Of a stretch of DNA of 64,000 bases, positions 46,943 through 60,500 are shown piece after piece. Below the pieces are notes generated by a model, which worked only from the letters and a program-made list of their open reading frames with translations, made no database searches and was not told the origin of the DNA. The translations under genes and the position numbers were made by a program. The stretch covers positions 87,755,501-87,819,500 of the forward strand of contig CM027381.1 of NCBI GenBank assembly GCA_015680905.1, in the 5' to 3' direction. The stretch is from Coptis chinensis (taxonomy: Eukaryota; Streptophyta; Magnoliopsida; Ranunculales; Ranunculaceae). The first letter of the stretch is position 1. Each line of letters starts with the position of its first letter.

Positions 46943-49150
46943 TCTCTTTCATTCGAGCCTTAACTACCAGAGTTCATTGAGTAGAAGTCTTTTACATTGA
47001 ATCCTATGAGTAGAATCTGAGGGATTTAAAGACTGTTTTCACACGCCTTGTCTATTCTTCTTCTGTCCTTTCATTCTATTTGATTATCTAACTCCTTTTA
47101 TAATAGTGCATGCTCATTCATGTTGATTGGCTAAGTTAACGTAGGAAGACAAACTAATTCACGAGTTGAGCTGAGGTTTTATGCCAGGGAGACTGCCATT
47201 ATGAAAATTAAGATTCATGATTGCGTGTGGTTACGAATTACAATCACCAGGGTGGAATAGTTTATGCAAAAGTGCCCTCATGATTAGGTCCAAAAGAATG
47301 TGTAATTGTGTATATTGTGAGTAGATCGCTACAGACTACCAAAAAATTATCTTTTCAGCCTAATAATTCTTAGACTAATATATATATATTCGATGATAGT
47401 CTTTCTTAGACTAATAATGAGTAGGAAGTTGGGGTCCAATTTTTCGTCATCAGAATAATGATAAGGAGATGAAGCTGATAGACTGATGGTATGCATATAT
47501 AGAATATTGAACTGCAATCGCTAAAGTATTCCAGGTTCCTCAATAGAGAGGCTCACAGGCATCAGAATGTTTTAAATGCTCTGATGAACTCTCAGATTAA
47601 TTGTCAAACAGCACTTTGGTATCCTATTCCAAATGTGAAAGACAGTGTTGGATGCGACGCTTCGACACCATATGTTATCCTGAATTAGAGAAAATGTGTG
47701 ACATATGGGTGATGTAACACTTGTTACATACTTCCTTCCGAGTTTCAACCCAAAGTAACCCTATCCCAGGATGCATTGCACTGAATTGGGAGAATGGATT
47801 AATGGAACTCATTTGCACTCTTAAGACTCTCAACTCAACAAATTGCTTTTTTTTTTTTTCGCTAAAAACAACTCAACAAATTGTTGTTTGGTAAAACTTT
47901 TTTTTTACACGACAGATTTACAGTTTATATATTTGTTCAAATTAATAACTTACAAAATAGTTTTCACTCAATGTGCCCGTTTATGGTTTTTGGCGTGTCT
48001 ACTGAGTGCTGGAAATTTACATCTTCAAATTAACGTTCTCAGATTCAAAATTGTTTTGTTATGGATAGTTGGATACTTCAGGATTGGAATAGATTTACTT
48101 AATTTTCAGTACACAACCAGTCAAGCAAAGACCTCTTGAGTTAATCAATAAAGTTGACTACTCGATGGGATCGCGAAGGATAATTATTGGCTTGATTGCA
48201 AACAACCATGATTTCGATCAAAGGTACAGTTCCTGTACCCAAAAATCACACTTCATCATTACTCAACATTAATGTACAAAGCTTATGATATAGGTAGCTC
48301 AATCAAGTTATGAAGTAGAAGCGTTTTTAAAGCTTATAATTGCATAATTGAAACATAAGCCATCTATAATGATTGCTGATTTCTCCACATTAAGTTACCA
48401 AAAAAAAAGATTTCTCCCCTAGCTAAGCTAGTGGAGGTGGGCTGCTCTGACTTGTCCGTCGCAAATTGCAATAATATGCATTCCATGATTTTTGTTTTTT
48501 GAGATCTAAGGCTTGGAAATCAAGTGAGTCAAAATGAGATCATTTGGGAGAAAACAACTCAACTTTTTAAGTTTTAAGTAATAAGCTGTAAGTCTATAAC
48601 ACTCTCAACTCTTTACTTCACTACTATGCACAATCTAGAAATCCAAAGACTATCGATAACTCATTTCTGAATTACATTCCATGAACAATCTGAACTTTCT
48701 TTGAAAGTGCATAACTCACTTAACTCTATATTGTGTGGTGAAGAGATAATTAGGCATTGAAATTATAGCTAACGAATCCGAAAACGGAAACAATATAAGC
48801 TAGGTTCTGTTTAAATATTAGCAAAAAAAAAATTTCTTGATAATCCCACTAAAGCAACATTAAGTATAAGATATTGCGACATTTTACTGGACTGACATTT
48901 ATAGCAACAAAGAAGTTGTTAATTGTTTCAATGAAGTGAGATTCAATTCTCATTTTATGAACTTCTCTGTTAAGTCTGTTTACTCCTTGTTGTGGATTTA
49001 AGAACATGCACATCTTGATTCGAACTCAAACTTGGCTGAGTTTTCAGTGAAATGACATCATTTTTGTAGAAAACAGGAGAAGACTACATAATTTTTCCAT
49101 GGTAGGCATTCTAGGAAAGAAGAACAATCCTAGAGTGATAAAGACGACTT
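46943..49150. other. Intergenic DNA right of Copia B
   Basis: Single-copy-looking AT-rich DNA with no supported gene. Several short blocks here reappear in order inside Copia B (41.57-44.4 kb). The plus frame 47843-48139 has no domain. Confidence 0.5.
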
Positions 49151-49501
49151 CTAGAGTGAGAACGACGACTCGTCCCCTACTTGCGAAGAATTTGCTGATC
49201 TCATGTACTTCTTTGAAGATGATGACAAGTCCCCTGACCTCCTCCTTAGCATCTGCCTCATTCCATCAGAAACTCTAACCGCTGGGTTCAACTTGAATTT
49301 TCGACAAAACAACATGTGTGCCTTCACAGCTTCATCCACTTCATTAGGCCTTTTCCCTCTATGCACCTCATCTCTGACTGCTTCTGCGCATAATCCACAT
49401 AGCCATTTCTCGTCGAACTTCGCCTTCACTTCACTTATGTAGTCTTGTGTACAGTCCTCCTTCAATCCGCAACACTCACACCTGACTGACTCGATTTCCA
49501 T
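49151..49501 (-). CDS. DUF1677 family protein
   Basis: A single-exon frame of 116 residues. The N-terminal 60 residues carry the DUF1677 signature: CECCGLKEDCTQDYI, FDEKWLCGLCAEAVRDEV, with paired CxxC cysteines (CECC, CGLC) that may bind a metal. A DEAVKAHMLFCRKF segment follows, then a Ser/Arg-rich variable tail (MLRRRSGDLSSSSKKYMRSA). This plant-specific family is short and has no established function. The start MEIESVRCE places the Cys motif near the N-terminus; no better upstream start is evident. Part of this gene (about 49304-49375) is echoed inside Copia B, which I read as a consensus artefact rather than gene capture. Confidence 0.88.
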   Translation of the reverse strand: MEIESVRCECCGLKEDCTQDYISEVKAKFDEKWLCGLCAEAVRDEVHRGKRPNEVDEAVKAHMLFCRKFKLNPAVRVSDGMRQMLRRRSGDLSSSSKKYMRSANSSQVGDESSFSL

Positions 49502-50747
49502 CTCTAGCTCCTTGTGGACAAAGTAAAATGCAAATTGTTTTCTAGTTACAGTTTATACACTCTGGTGCTCTTTTTTTGTGACTTCGGACTTGTGAGTGAA
49601 GTTGTGGCTATAAGAAGTGTGTTTGGAAGTTGTGTGTGACCTTTTTATGGTGTGGTTTGGGGTGTGACTTGTGAGGGAGGAGATAGTACCCCCATGTTCT
49701 AAAGGGACATGAGACAATGGGGTAGGGGAGGGGGTCTGTAGGTTGGCTTTGTCCTGCATAAAAAACCCAAATGAGAGGTTTTGGAATTAGATTCTCTAGT
49801 CACCACTCACCAGGTTCTTGTCTACTGGTCTGCTACTCTCTTTGTGGGGGTAGTTTTTGTTACTTGTGACAGTTACTTTCAGTTAAATTGGTTGAATACT
49901 TGAATCTGCCATTTCTTGGCTTGGCTTCATTAGTTTTAGCCTTTAGGTAGGAGTCTAGGACTTCGCCCATGTGCAGAGTAGTTGACTCATGGACTATTAT
50001 CAAGTATGGAGTATGGACAAGGAAATCAGTCTAACGTTTTTTAGTAAGAAATGGATAATAATTCTAAAATTCTTTAAAGACTGAAATTGAATTTTCAATA
50101 AAACTCTCAGCCTACACAATATACGCTGTACCGAACACAAAATTAATAAAGGTTACAAGATAATGAGAGCATAGATGTGTAAATGTGTTATAGATACCTT
50201 CAGAAAGGTTGATAAGAAAATAAGAAACTAATGCAATTTGATATATTTCTTAGAAACCGGTGGCCATTAGGTGACTAAACGGACTATGCTTTTGACCTGG
50301 ACATAAATTTTCAGCGGCAACAGAAAAAGAAAAGAACAACAACAACAATTTGAAGTACTTCATGCAGTAAAAACGATGAATCAATATGCTCGATCTGCAC
50401 CCTCAGAACATACCATAACTCGACGATATACACGATGAATCATATGCTTTATACGGTTATACCCAGCCAAGCCATGGTACGTTCCTTTTCTTTTTCCCTT
50501 CATAGTTTCAAATGATTGCCAAAATCTTCAGTATCGTGGCTAGGCTCGGTATAAAGCAAAAGCCTGCCAAAGTAAATTTCCCCAAGGATGCTAGAAAATA
50601 GGCCTGTTTCAGGGGATTTAGGGTGTTGCCAAATCATGGTACAAATCTAATGTAACTCAAATGCCCTGATAATTTTTTTTAAGTTTGGGCAATGGGCAGT
50701 AACAACAATGATTTGCTCACTTACGGCCTTTCAAAAAAAAATTTTTT
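49502..50747. other. Upstream region of the DUF1677 gene
   Basis: Probably promoter and 5' UTR near 49502-49800, then AT-rich spacer. No other gene is supported; the minus frame 49553-49759 is a low-complexity His/Ser/Thr-rich shadow. Confidence 0.45.
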
Positions 50748-53700
50748 TTGCTCACTCTAATTTTTAGGAGAGACAATTTACTATCATCAAACACCAAATT
50801 TCTAACAATTCGGTGTTTTTTCATCTTCAGGAGAGTCACATATTGATGAAAACACCAAAACACACCAAACCAAACACCAAATTGGCTAAAATTTGGTTTC
50901 AAATTGTCTTTGTAAAATCTCTCCGGTTTTGGTTTGATCAAAAAATTATGAATTGCGTGGTTTTTCCAACACCGCATGGGATTGGGCTGCTAAGTGGGCT
51001 TCTATGGCGTAGTTTTGCCAATACCGTTTGGGCTTGGGCTTCTATAGGTGCGGTTTTGCCAAGACCGCGTGCGTTTTTTCTAAAAATTAGGAATTGTGCA
51101 ATTGAAGAAATTAGAAATTGTGCAATTGTATGAAAAAATTATGAATTGTGCAATTGTATCTAAAAATGATAAAAATGATTATGATTATGTATCCAAAATG
51201 ATCCAAAACCTATGATTATGATTATGTATACAAAACGATAAAAATGATCCAAAATCTATGATTATGATCCAATATCCAAAATGATCAAAAACCTATCATA
51301 TTACATAAAATTTATTTAGCTATCTTCTTACGCCCCTTACCACTCGATGTCTCTCCTCTTTCTATTTGGATGTTCCGAAGCTGCTCCTCTAAGTTCCTAA
51401 CCTGAGAACCAAAATCTTCTCTGTCTGCACGAAGGTTAACTACCTCAGCCTGAAGTTCCTCATATCCCTGATGTTGTTGCGTATATACCTGTTGAATATC
51501 CTCATACGCTTTTCGAGTCTCGTCATATGCATGTTAGGATTGCTGATATGTTTGAGAATATGCCTCCTCTCTTTCTTGGCTATAATGATACACGGTCCTC
51601 ATCCCATCAAACATATAAATCTGGTTCTCATATCTTTCCCGAACCTCAGCCTGAAAAGCCAAGAAAATAGATTGTGAGTACATATTATATATATAATGAA
51701 TAAGAAAAATAAAACAATTAAACTCACCGTGGTATACTGATCAATCTGCGGCTCTAACTCATGGCAACAAGCACAAGACACCTCAGAAATAGAAATGTAA
51801 GTAGCCTCCCCATCAGGTCCACACACGGCAAACATCTGAGGATTACTAGCAGACACAGGAGCTGGATGATATGCATTCAGAGGTTGTGAGTTGAAAACAA
51901 GCTGTGGCGGATGAGGAATTCGTAGCTTACGCCTCATTCCTTCTAGGCCTACAAACTCGAAGTTGCTAGCTCGACCAACAGGGGGCAACAACGGACCCAT
52001 GGAGACACGGTTCCACCATCTATAATACTAATCAGCAGTCTGCTCAACAACAAAAGAAGGCGCATCTGGCCAAGGACCACAACTGGCATGAACTTCATGA
52101 ACTTGAGTTCTACTCCACGACTTAGCATCACTAACATCTGGTATGGGAGCACATGGAACTCCCAAACGTCAAGTCATCTGTCTCCAACATCCGCTGCTAG
52201 GTTATTCTTTTGTCAGATATAATGCGGCAAAACAACTTTCTTTTGGTTTTCGTGACAACACACAAGCATGACTAGATCATCAAAGGTAGTAGACAAACGC
52301 CTAGGTCTCCACTCAATAGATGACAATGATCTAATATCAATCTGAGCACGAGCCATACATACATTATTTCTAATATAGTTGGAAGGTTGTAGTCAAGTGG
52401 CATACGACCAACTAGCAAATCTAGGGCGTTATCGGCGAATCATGTTTATGTTAGGACAAAGAAAACGAAAAGTACTCATAAAACCAAATCTCTAAAAGTC
52501 CCGTGAATCACGCAATCGAGGGACTTCATTCCAATATTCCCGGGATTTATCTAGCTTGATATCAATGTGGCATATACCGAAAATCGCTACCAAGGTCATA
52601 ATCTCTTATATTATGCAAATCAGAAGCATAAGCATAATATTCAAGTCGTACCGTAGAATGACCATTTGGAAACAGAACATGCCCAATAAAAAACATTAAA
52701 AAAAAAACCCTAACATACACATCAGCACCCTCACTACCAGGTAGATCAACAGTCAAAGCTAACTCCGCTCGTGTATCAGGATCTAAGAGGGGTTCCATAT
52801 ATGCAGTCTTAATATGAGATAGCTTAATACCAGAAGAATCATAAGCATCCGCATCCAAGCGAGGAAAACTCATAAGCATACTACCCATATTCTCATAATT
52901 TGTATTAAAAGGTATTGGTTGGCCTATACCGATACTCAACCCAGAAATCATGGTGAAGTCTAGTGGTGTGAACCCTAACTCCGCACAAGAAAAATGAAAT
53001 ATATGAGTTGTACTCCACCATCTTTCTACTAAAGCTATGACCACTGCCCAATCAGTCTTCTCATAATCAACATCAACCAAAAGAACCAAAGGTGTACACA
53101 AAATATTATCTCTAATATGTATAAACTCATCCAAACTCTTAATAACCTTTCACTACTCTTTAACACCAAGTAAAACCGATCTAACTCGATAGTTAATAAC
53201 TTGCTGATATTATGAAAAAAATAATAATGCATATAAGATAAATAATTAATTGGTCCAACTCAACTAATTAATGCATAATATTCAAAATATTTAATCAAAA
53301 CTTATTAATTATCTGAGAATTAGCCACAACACTCAACACGTGTTTTGTATCACATGTAGAAGACACAACTTGCATATCAAGTGCTTCACTGGGATTAAAT
53401 TGTCAATCGAAGTCGTTCATTTGATACTCAAGTACATAGGGATGTCTATCAGTCGACGCGACATTCTTGGCTTCTTCTCCCCCACCATCTTGTACTTCAT
53501 CGGGTTCTTGTACCTCTCCCTCATCGCCAATATCATTTGTGTACTGGCAATACACATCATCATTATCATCATCACCGTCAAAAGGTTCAAAATGATCCAT
53601 ATAAAATTTCAAGAGTTTAGGTAGGTTTTTGTTTTGTTTTTTTACTAAGGAGAGGATTTATAATTGAGAGAAAAGTTGAAAGTGATTGAACCGCGCAGTT

Positions 53701-53969
53701 TTGGTCATCTTTATATAGAAATAGCACGCGGTGTTGAGAACACCGTGCGGTTTTTGAAAAACCGCATGGGTTTGGGTCTGCCAGATGGGCTTTAGTGGCA
53801 CGATTTTGGAAAACCGCGTGGGCTATATGACGCGGTTTATCCAAAACCACGTCATTTGTTATCAAAAATTTGATGTTGCTCCTAAAGATGGTTGGTGTTT
53901 TTTTGGTTTGGTATTTGGGTTGGTTCAAAATTTTGGTGTTTTTTTTTTATCACTCCTAAAAATGCTCTT
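50748..53969 (-). mobile_element. TIR transposon carrying a plant mobile domain gene
   Basis: The left end CTCTAATTTTTAGGAGAGAC and the reverse complement of the right end GAGCATTTTTAGGAGTGATA match as imperfect TIRs. Inside each lie ACCAAACCAAACACCAA-like repeats and GCGGT...ACCGC palindromes (50940-51075, 53690-53860). The coding strand is minus. No DDE transposase was recognised; plant mobile domain genes are known passengers of MULE-like and other elements. Exact ends and target duplication were not resolved. The element at 21485-21890 looks like a deleted relative. Confidence 0.65.
51312..53612 (-). pseudogene. Plant mobile domain (PMD/MAIN-like) protein, degraded
   Basis: An acidic N-terminal piece (53612-53403, HFEPFDGDDDNDDVY) is followed by the best-preserved part, 53134-52562. 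This shows the PMD pattern VERWWSTTHIFHFSCAELGF and DFTMISGLSIGIGQPIPF, then MSFPRLDADAY and a hydrophobic FLMFFIGHVLFPNGHST. Further on (52560-52000) homologous coding DNA is interrupted by stops. 52000-51599 reads GPLLPPVGRASNFEFVGLEG, and the end is Gln/Glu-rich, coiled-coil-like, closing with basic GKGRKKIAK at 51312. PMD proteins include MAIN-type nuclear regulators and many transposon-borne copies. Stops in the middle and the TIR setting favour a decayed transposon gene. Some breaks could be introns. Confidence 0.65.
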
Positions 53970-54014
53970 ACTTTAAGTAAGTATATTTTAATTAGGGTTA
54001 AGTAGGATCAGAGA

Positions 54015-55250
54015 GCAACTCGTAACTCCCAAGGACAAAATGGATGAAAAATCACTCTCAAAACCACCCTCTTTATTATAATCACTCAGGAGGCCCAGAT
54101 AGATTTTAGGACAAATATACCCCTTATGCAAAATGAAAAATGGTCTCGAATAGTAAAAAGTCAAGTTTATTCTTGACACGAAATATAAAAAAAACGTCCT
54201 AGCTCAACCAAAATGACCCGGCGTAGGTAGTATAAACCTCAACAATACATGAGCTATGAACAACTCTAATATGTGTTCTCACTAATCATACATTAAGTTG
54301 AGATATGAACAATCACTATTCGTACCTCAACATAAGCTATGAACAATCATTGTTCATATATACCACAACATAATGTATAATCAATAAAAATACCTATTAA
54401 AGTATGAACAATCACTGCTCATATATACCTAGGGCTGGAAATGGTATGGGATGTGACCCGAATCCGACCATATCCGTATCCATTTTAATGGATATGGTTT
54501 CTATGTTTGTGACTAGAATCCAACCCGAATATTCGAAAACCCGAATCATTTTAACAAGATTTATATTTTGATGCCTAAAAATTAATTTATATCTTATATT
54601 TATATATGAAAATCATTAAAATAGTATATTTTTTGTGTTTTTTAATGGATATGGCTATCCGAATCCGACCCGAATCCGGATGGATCCAAATATAGTAAAG
54701 AGTTTTGAGTGAAAATCCGACCCGAACCCACTCCATTTCCAGCCCTAATTAAGTCATACCTCAATATAATATATGATTAATAAAAACCTATTGGAGTATG
54801 AACATATTTGGGATATGAACAATCAATGTTCATACCTCAACATTTTTGTTTTGCTTGGTAAGTTTGAATTCATTAAAATTTTAACAAAAGCACAAAAGGG
54901 GTGGTGTATAGGGGTGGGCAACATGCTGCTCCCATATTTCTTTCTCTACAAGTCAGGACTATACTCTATTACAACCTCACACAAATTTGAATTTTTTTTG
55001 GAAAAACATAGTGTATATTGTTCATACCTCAATATAGTGTATGAAGTATGTTCACATATTTGGAGTAATTGTTCATACCTCATATCAAAATGATAGAAAT
55101 AGTAAAATCGGAAAACATTTATTTCAAATCCAGGATATTTGTCCTTACGGGTTATTTTCACCCGAAAATTGTCCTTGTTAGTGATTTCTAAAAAGAGCTA
55201 TCTTAGAGAGTGATTTTGATCCGAAATTTGTCGATCTTTGTGACCAATTT
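54015..55250. mobile_element. Non-coding element with ATCACTCTC-type inverted ends
   Basis: CAAGGACAAAATGGATGAAA plus AATCACTCTC near 54030-54060 is mirrored by AGAGAGTGATTTTGATCCG plus TTGTCGATCTTTG near 55203-55240. In between, GAACAATCAYTGTTCATA and CATACCTCAATATA phrases repeat many times in both orientations. It contains the hAT-like MITE at 54430-54746. No coding frame. Confidence 0.5.
54430..54746. mobile_element. hAT-type MITE (TAGGGCTGGAAATGG ends)
   Basis: The left end TAGGGCTGGAAATGG and the right end CCATTTCCAGCCCTA are perfect inverted repeats of 15 bp. The interior repeats ATCCGACCCGAATCCG and GGATATGG near both ends, as in subterminal binding sites of hAT elements. 317 bp, non-coding. 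The expected 8-bp target duplication was not evident. Confidence 0.8.
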
Positions 55251-55264
55251 CTTCTAAGTAGGAT

Positions 55265-55500
55265 TATCCCGCTGCCGCTAGATGAGTCAATTTGGATTTA
55301 CCCCCTTAGATTGGAGATTAGAGTTTCCCCCAATTACACTACACATTCAGGTTAACTTGAGTTGATTGTTAATTTTGTTGTGTGGGGTAGGAGGTGGGGA
55401 GGGTGGAAAACCCTAATTTCTGATCTAGTATGGGATAAATTCTAATTGGCTAATTTTGTGGGGTAATCGTAGGTTAACCCTTTTAATTACTACTAGGAGT
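55265..55500. mobile_element. Probable MITE
   Basis: CTGCCGCTAGATGAGTCAAT and TTTACCCCCTTAGATTGG resemble the stretch at 22545-22710. Family and ends not fixed. Confidence 0.35.
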
Positions 55501-57350
55501 CTAGGACTGCAAGTAAGAACTGTTTAAGATTTAAACAAGGACATGGAGTTTGTGCAGTTTGGTTAAAATTCTATTATTATAAATAACTAACTCGGCCATT
55601 CTATTATAAATAACTAAATAAATAAAATCACAGCTCAGCCAAATGCTGCCCTACCTGTGTCCAAATTATACACTAACATACAATTTATCAATGGTATATA
55701 TATTGGTTTTGGGGTCGGTAGTCGGTACCAATATTTTTCTGTAACAAAATAAAAATAAAAATACCAATAACAATTATGCATATAAACACAATAATGCACA
55801 TTCCAATTTCTCTGTCAAGTGGTGCACCGGAAACATGATTAGACACAAAATCCTACCAAATGTTGGGTAAAAATCCAAATACAATGCCTCCTTTCTCCTC
55901 TGATGTCCATCTCATAAAAGGACGTTGAGATAAAACCATAGTTCACAGACAAAACTTGGCCCAGCATACGTGTGAGGTCCGTACCTCAAATCACAAAGAA
56001 ACCTTCTCAATTGTTGCCACATGACCACATCTAGTATAGTGTTGCGCTAGCATGCTTTGGTTGCGTGTAAAAAATGGCCACAACTGTGTGGTTGATTGGT
56101 TGTACAGTGACATTGGCCACATTCATTTATGATGCATTGTAGATTTTGGGGAGCGGTATTTATACCCAGTTTATAGGATTGGCACCTTCGACAAATTCTC
56201 TGGTAGCTATCATCATTCAATCTATCATAAACTAGTCAAAAAGTAAAGACGGTTTAGTTATTCTTCTTACTGTGGTTAGAGGCTCAGAGCATCATCAACT
56301 AAGGCTATGCTAAAAAAAATTGTGACCCATCAGCATTTTCTGTCAGTAAAAATTGCTAAAATCACTTTATGTATGAATGCATTTCGTTAAAATTTTCAGT
56401 TTTTATTTTGGACGGCAAAATTTGTCCCGTGCCAATGTAATTTTTTTAATTTTTATTAAATTTATTTTTTTATTCGGACAGAAAATTCAACCGTTTTAAT
56501 TTTTTATTTAAAAAAAATACTAAAAGTTCTGGACGGCAAAACTTGTCCGAGCCAATGTAATTTTTTCAATTTTTTATTATTATTTTTTTTATTCGGACGG
56601 AAATTCAACTGTTTTAATTTTTTAATAAAAAAAATACCAAAATTTCTAGACGGCAAAACTTGACCCGTTCAACATCTGGACATGAAAACTTGTCCCGTGT
56701 GAGTCGATGTTAACTTTCTGAGTATTTTGGTCGAGAATTTAACAATTGCTGAGATAAAAACAGGTGTTTGACAGCGCGTTGGTAAACGAAATTGCCAAAA
56801 AATTACTACCTATCACATTAGAAATGGAATATAACAGTGGGTTAATGATGCTATTACATGGAGCACTCGTTGTTTTTGCTATATGTATTTTCACTAAGAG
56901 TCTATTTGAAACCAAGAATCGACACTCCAATAGTTCTCTTTGTTTCCACATTATCCCATATTCTTTGCGAGTCAAAGAACAGGAAGTTTTACTTTAAATC
57001 ATAGTCGAAGTTCTTAGATTTTCGATGATCTCGATTAGATTAACCCATTAACTGGTTATTCTAAATTGCTATTATATTGTATCAATTCAGCAAGCTCTGG
57101 CTTAGCCATTTGAGGAGCTAGCCAATTAAGGTTTCGCTAAACAAACAAATGGAGAAGAATATATGAAAGAATAAAAGAGAACACAGATCATACCTAAATT
57201 TCTTGTTATTGATAATAGTATTAGTTATTGTTTTCATAATAACAATATATCAGTTGCCTATTGTTTTCATAAAGAGTTTGGTGGTAAGGTAGGTAATGTG
57301 TTTATATATTAAGGTTCTAGGTTCTTTTGTATTATCATTTGTCCATGGTT
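55501..57350. other. Intergenic with a tandem repeat at 56405-56700
   Basis: No gene recognised. The two overlapping frames near 56739-56997 on opposite strands have no domain. Confidence 0.45.
56405..56700. repeat. Tandem repeat, ~120-130-bp unit, 2.3 copies
   Basis: GGACGGCAAAATTTGTCC (56411), GGACGGCAAAACTTGTCC (56531) and AGACGGCAAAACTTGACC (56648) head successive units, each followed by GCCAATGTAATTTTTT- and TTCGGACRGAAAATTCAAC-like parts. Confidence 0.75.
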
Positions 57351-57584
57351 TTAGCTCTTTATCCCTTGTTCAGTGTTCAATGATTTATCACATGGCTCTT
57401 TGTTGACTCCATATTCAGTACCAAAAAGAAGCATGTATGTATCGAAGCACTTATAATTGGGTTCGTTGGTTTTGTATTTAGTGCAGTTCTCGCATAAACC
57501 TATCCACATGCCTCTCTCCCTAGCACATAGTTCACAACAATGGTTTATTTGCCGTTCAACCCTTCCAATATATTCAATCATCAA
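57351..57584 (-). CDS. Possible small Cys-rich protein (hypothetical)
   Basis: A 77-residue minus frame with HCCELCARERGMWIGLCENC, i.e. paired CxxC motifs like a zinc ribbon, and a charged C-terminus. I do not recognise a family. It may be the relic of a larger gene or a chance frame; flanking DNA gives no exon that obviously joins it. Confidence 0.25.
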   Translation of the reverse strand: MMIEYIGRVERQINHCCELCARERGMWIGLCENCTKYKTNEPNYKCFDTYMLLFGTEYGVNKEPCDKSLNTEQGIKS

Positions 57585-60500
57585 CTCCTAATAATCAATA
57601 CCAAAACCTTATCCCAAATTATGTTTATGTTTGACTGAAGAAGCTAGCTAACTCTTCTGTTCATCACATTTCAGAATATTTGAACATTATAACCGTGGGG
57701 CTTATGTGTCTCTTATTCCATTATAAATCACCGTGGGCCTATATTATGATCCTTATGTCTTCTTAGTGCTTTGTGTCACAGTGCCTAGCTGTATGCTCTG
57801 CCCATTGCTCAGTGGGCTCGCTTCAAGTAAGTAATTTATAAAGAATTACAGACCCATCAAATGGATTGCACACCATGCAAGTGAAGGTCGCCGAGATCGT
57901 AGCACGTCTGCTCATTGTACTGGACCTCGCTATGCTCGGCCAAATTAACCAAGGCCTAATACAATTTGGGGTCTGTAATTATGTTGGAGTGTTGGACACA
58001 ACATAGACTCTAATACACCCCCACCAAAATTGCCCAAACGAAAAAAGAAACCGAAAAAACTGGTTACAGGTTTCGATCGTCTCCTTCAGCAATTCAACCA
58101 CCCACCCAAAACGACATCTCCATTAAAAATTTTAAATCTCCTCTTAAGTATTAACCAAGAGATGCTGAGACTTCAACCAGAAGATGCCAATTGCAATTTG
58201 CATCCACATTCACTCTTCCTTTACTCTTTTTTTTACTATTACTTTGATTGATTTGAAAACTCGTCAAATAATAATATTACAAATCTTTATTTTAACTTTC
58301 TGTTCTTGATTATGTTTGGGGTGTTTTTAAGATGAATAAAATTGATAAAGATGATTTTGGCATGTATGACTTGAGTGGGTTGATTCAAGACTTTTCCCGT
58401 CAGGTGTACAATCAATGGAGATTGTGCTGGACCTATAGGTGGGCCACACCAACTACTTCTAAGTTCCAACCGACTTGAGTGGGTCGCCCCATGGCCAAAC
58501 AAACAGAAAAAATTAAACCAACTTGAGTGGGTCACGTGTCTTGTAGCCCAGACGACTTGAGTGGTCTCTTTAAAAACAGACTTGCCCACACATTTTGCAC
58601 GTAGCAAAGTCAGTAAAACATTTGGGTGATGATACCTGAGGTCTGGGGTTCGAACTTAATCCAATGCCAATTTTCCAATAAATTTGGAAATTTTTATAAC
58701 TTAATCCAAAAAAAAAAAATCACACACATAGATTACACGTTGATTTTATTCCAAATGACATTACAATGTTACTCAAAGCCTAAATTTCAGCAAAATTTTC
58801 AAACGACTCCCACATGTTGCACCACCTATTTCGAAATGACTCGGTAGTGTCCCTTGGCTTCCTTTGGACGACTTCGTTTTGTCGATTGAGTAAACTACAC
58901 ATTGTAATTTATGGGCTGTTCAAAGAAACTTGTTTTTGGAATTTATGGAACTTACATCAATTGGAACGCACACAATTTGATCAAAATTGCATCATATCAA
59001 TTGAAAAACACAAACACAAACTTGATTTTATTACATAGGATAATCATTATATTGCTCCCCAATTTCATTATTTCAACCAACTATTTTTTTTTTAAATAAT
59101 GCAATAAAATTACTTCAAAATATATTATTTATCATTAAGTAGTGGACGAATTTTTATTTTTGAGGGTTGGGAGAAGTAGTGAGTAAATGGGTTGAGTTTT
59201 GAAAGATAGAAGAAAAGAGATCGAGTTGAGTTTTAGAGGGTTTATGATGATGATGGGGAAAATAGTAAGGACAATAGAAAGTTGCAATAGGTTTACTTTG
59301 ATGTAATTGGGGGTGTCTAACACAAAATATATTTTTTAGGGCAATGACAAACTTGTAATAATTTTTTTTTGGGTCTGCTTAACACAAAATAGGATGTGCC
59401 CATAGAGGAATCCTTCTTTTATGCCTATTTTTGAGAGATGCCTATTTGTATCTCTAATTTGGGCATCCTCCAATGTATATTGCGCCGTAATAAGCAAATT
59501 TTAAAAATCTTTAAACTATGGCGGATCTATATCCGTAAAAGGATTGATCAAGTGCAAATTAAAACCATTAAAGTGCAGAAGCCACTCATATTGTGATCAC
59601 TGACCAAATAATGGATGGCCATCCTTGGTTAATTACTCATAAGAAGAGCAGCTCAGTGACCACTGGTACGTGGTTGGATTGCTCAATGCTTGATTTGCAT
59701 GCAATATAAATTAATGGCCATTTTAGTCCATATTAGGCCTTTAATGTTATTTGAGGACAAAGCCCACCATCTCATGTCCTAACTCTTACAAAAATTTCAA
59801 AAGCACGCTGGCCCGCTGGGTTCTTTTAGCGATGGACTTGGACCACCCTACAAACCAATTTATTCGGCAGCCCATCTGAAATCAGGATTACTCAAACCTG
59901 ATCACCATGCCTGTAGTTAAACCAAGTCACTGCGCTGAGCCCTGTCAGATTCAACTGATCGTCTTTTTCTTCTTCTTCTTTTCTTTATAACTTTGGGCTG
60001 ATTCTATCCAAATTATTACAGCTCACTGGATCAATATCCTGATTACAATGGTCAATCTAAGGGGAAAAATTGTTGGACTTGTTGCTTTTGATATATTGTA
60101 TCCTTTTTCCTTTTTTCATATAGTTTGATTTGGAAATGGCTACAACGCATTTCTAGGTCAACTACTTAACTGTCAAGAACTGATTATATATGGCGAATTA
60201 GTCAAAAACATTCTTTGTCAGTAACCACACACGGCGCCTTTGGATGCAGACGGTATAGACATTCCGAGAAAAAGAACGATGACTTGTAGCAACCTCATTG
60301 TGTAAAGAATCGATCTCCACACAAATTTTTCTCGACTCTTGAACATAGAAAATTGTGGGATTTAAGTCAAAGGTCTAGAAACAACGATGTACTGCGTTTA
60401 TATGCCTCACAAAACACAAATTTTATTAAGGTGGCAATTATAAAGAACAAAAGTTAAAACTCGTCCTGTTTAAAATTATTAATCAATAAGAGAAATCTGA

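Noticed and set aside
58030-58251. Small basic frame beginning MPKRKKKPKKLV
   Set aside because: The Lys run comes from an A-rich stretch and the rest has no family resemblance; not supported as a gene.
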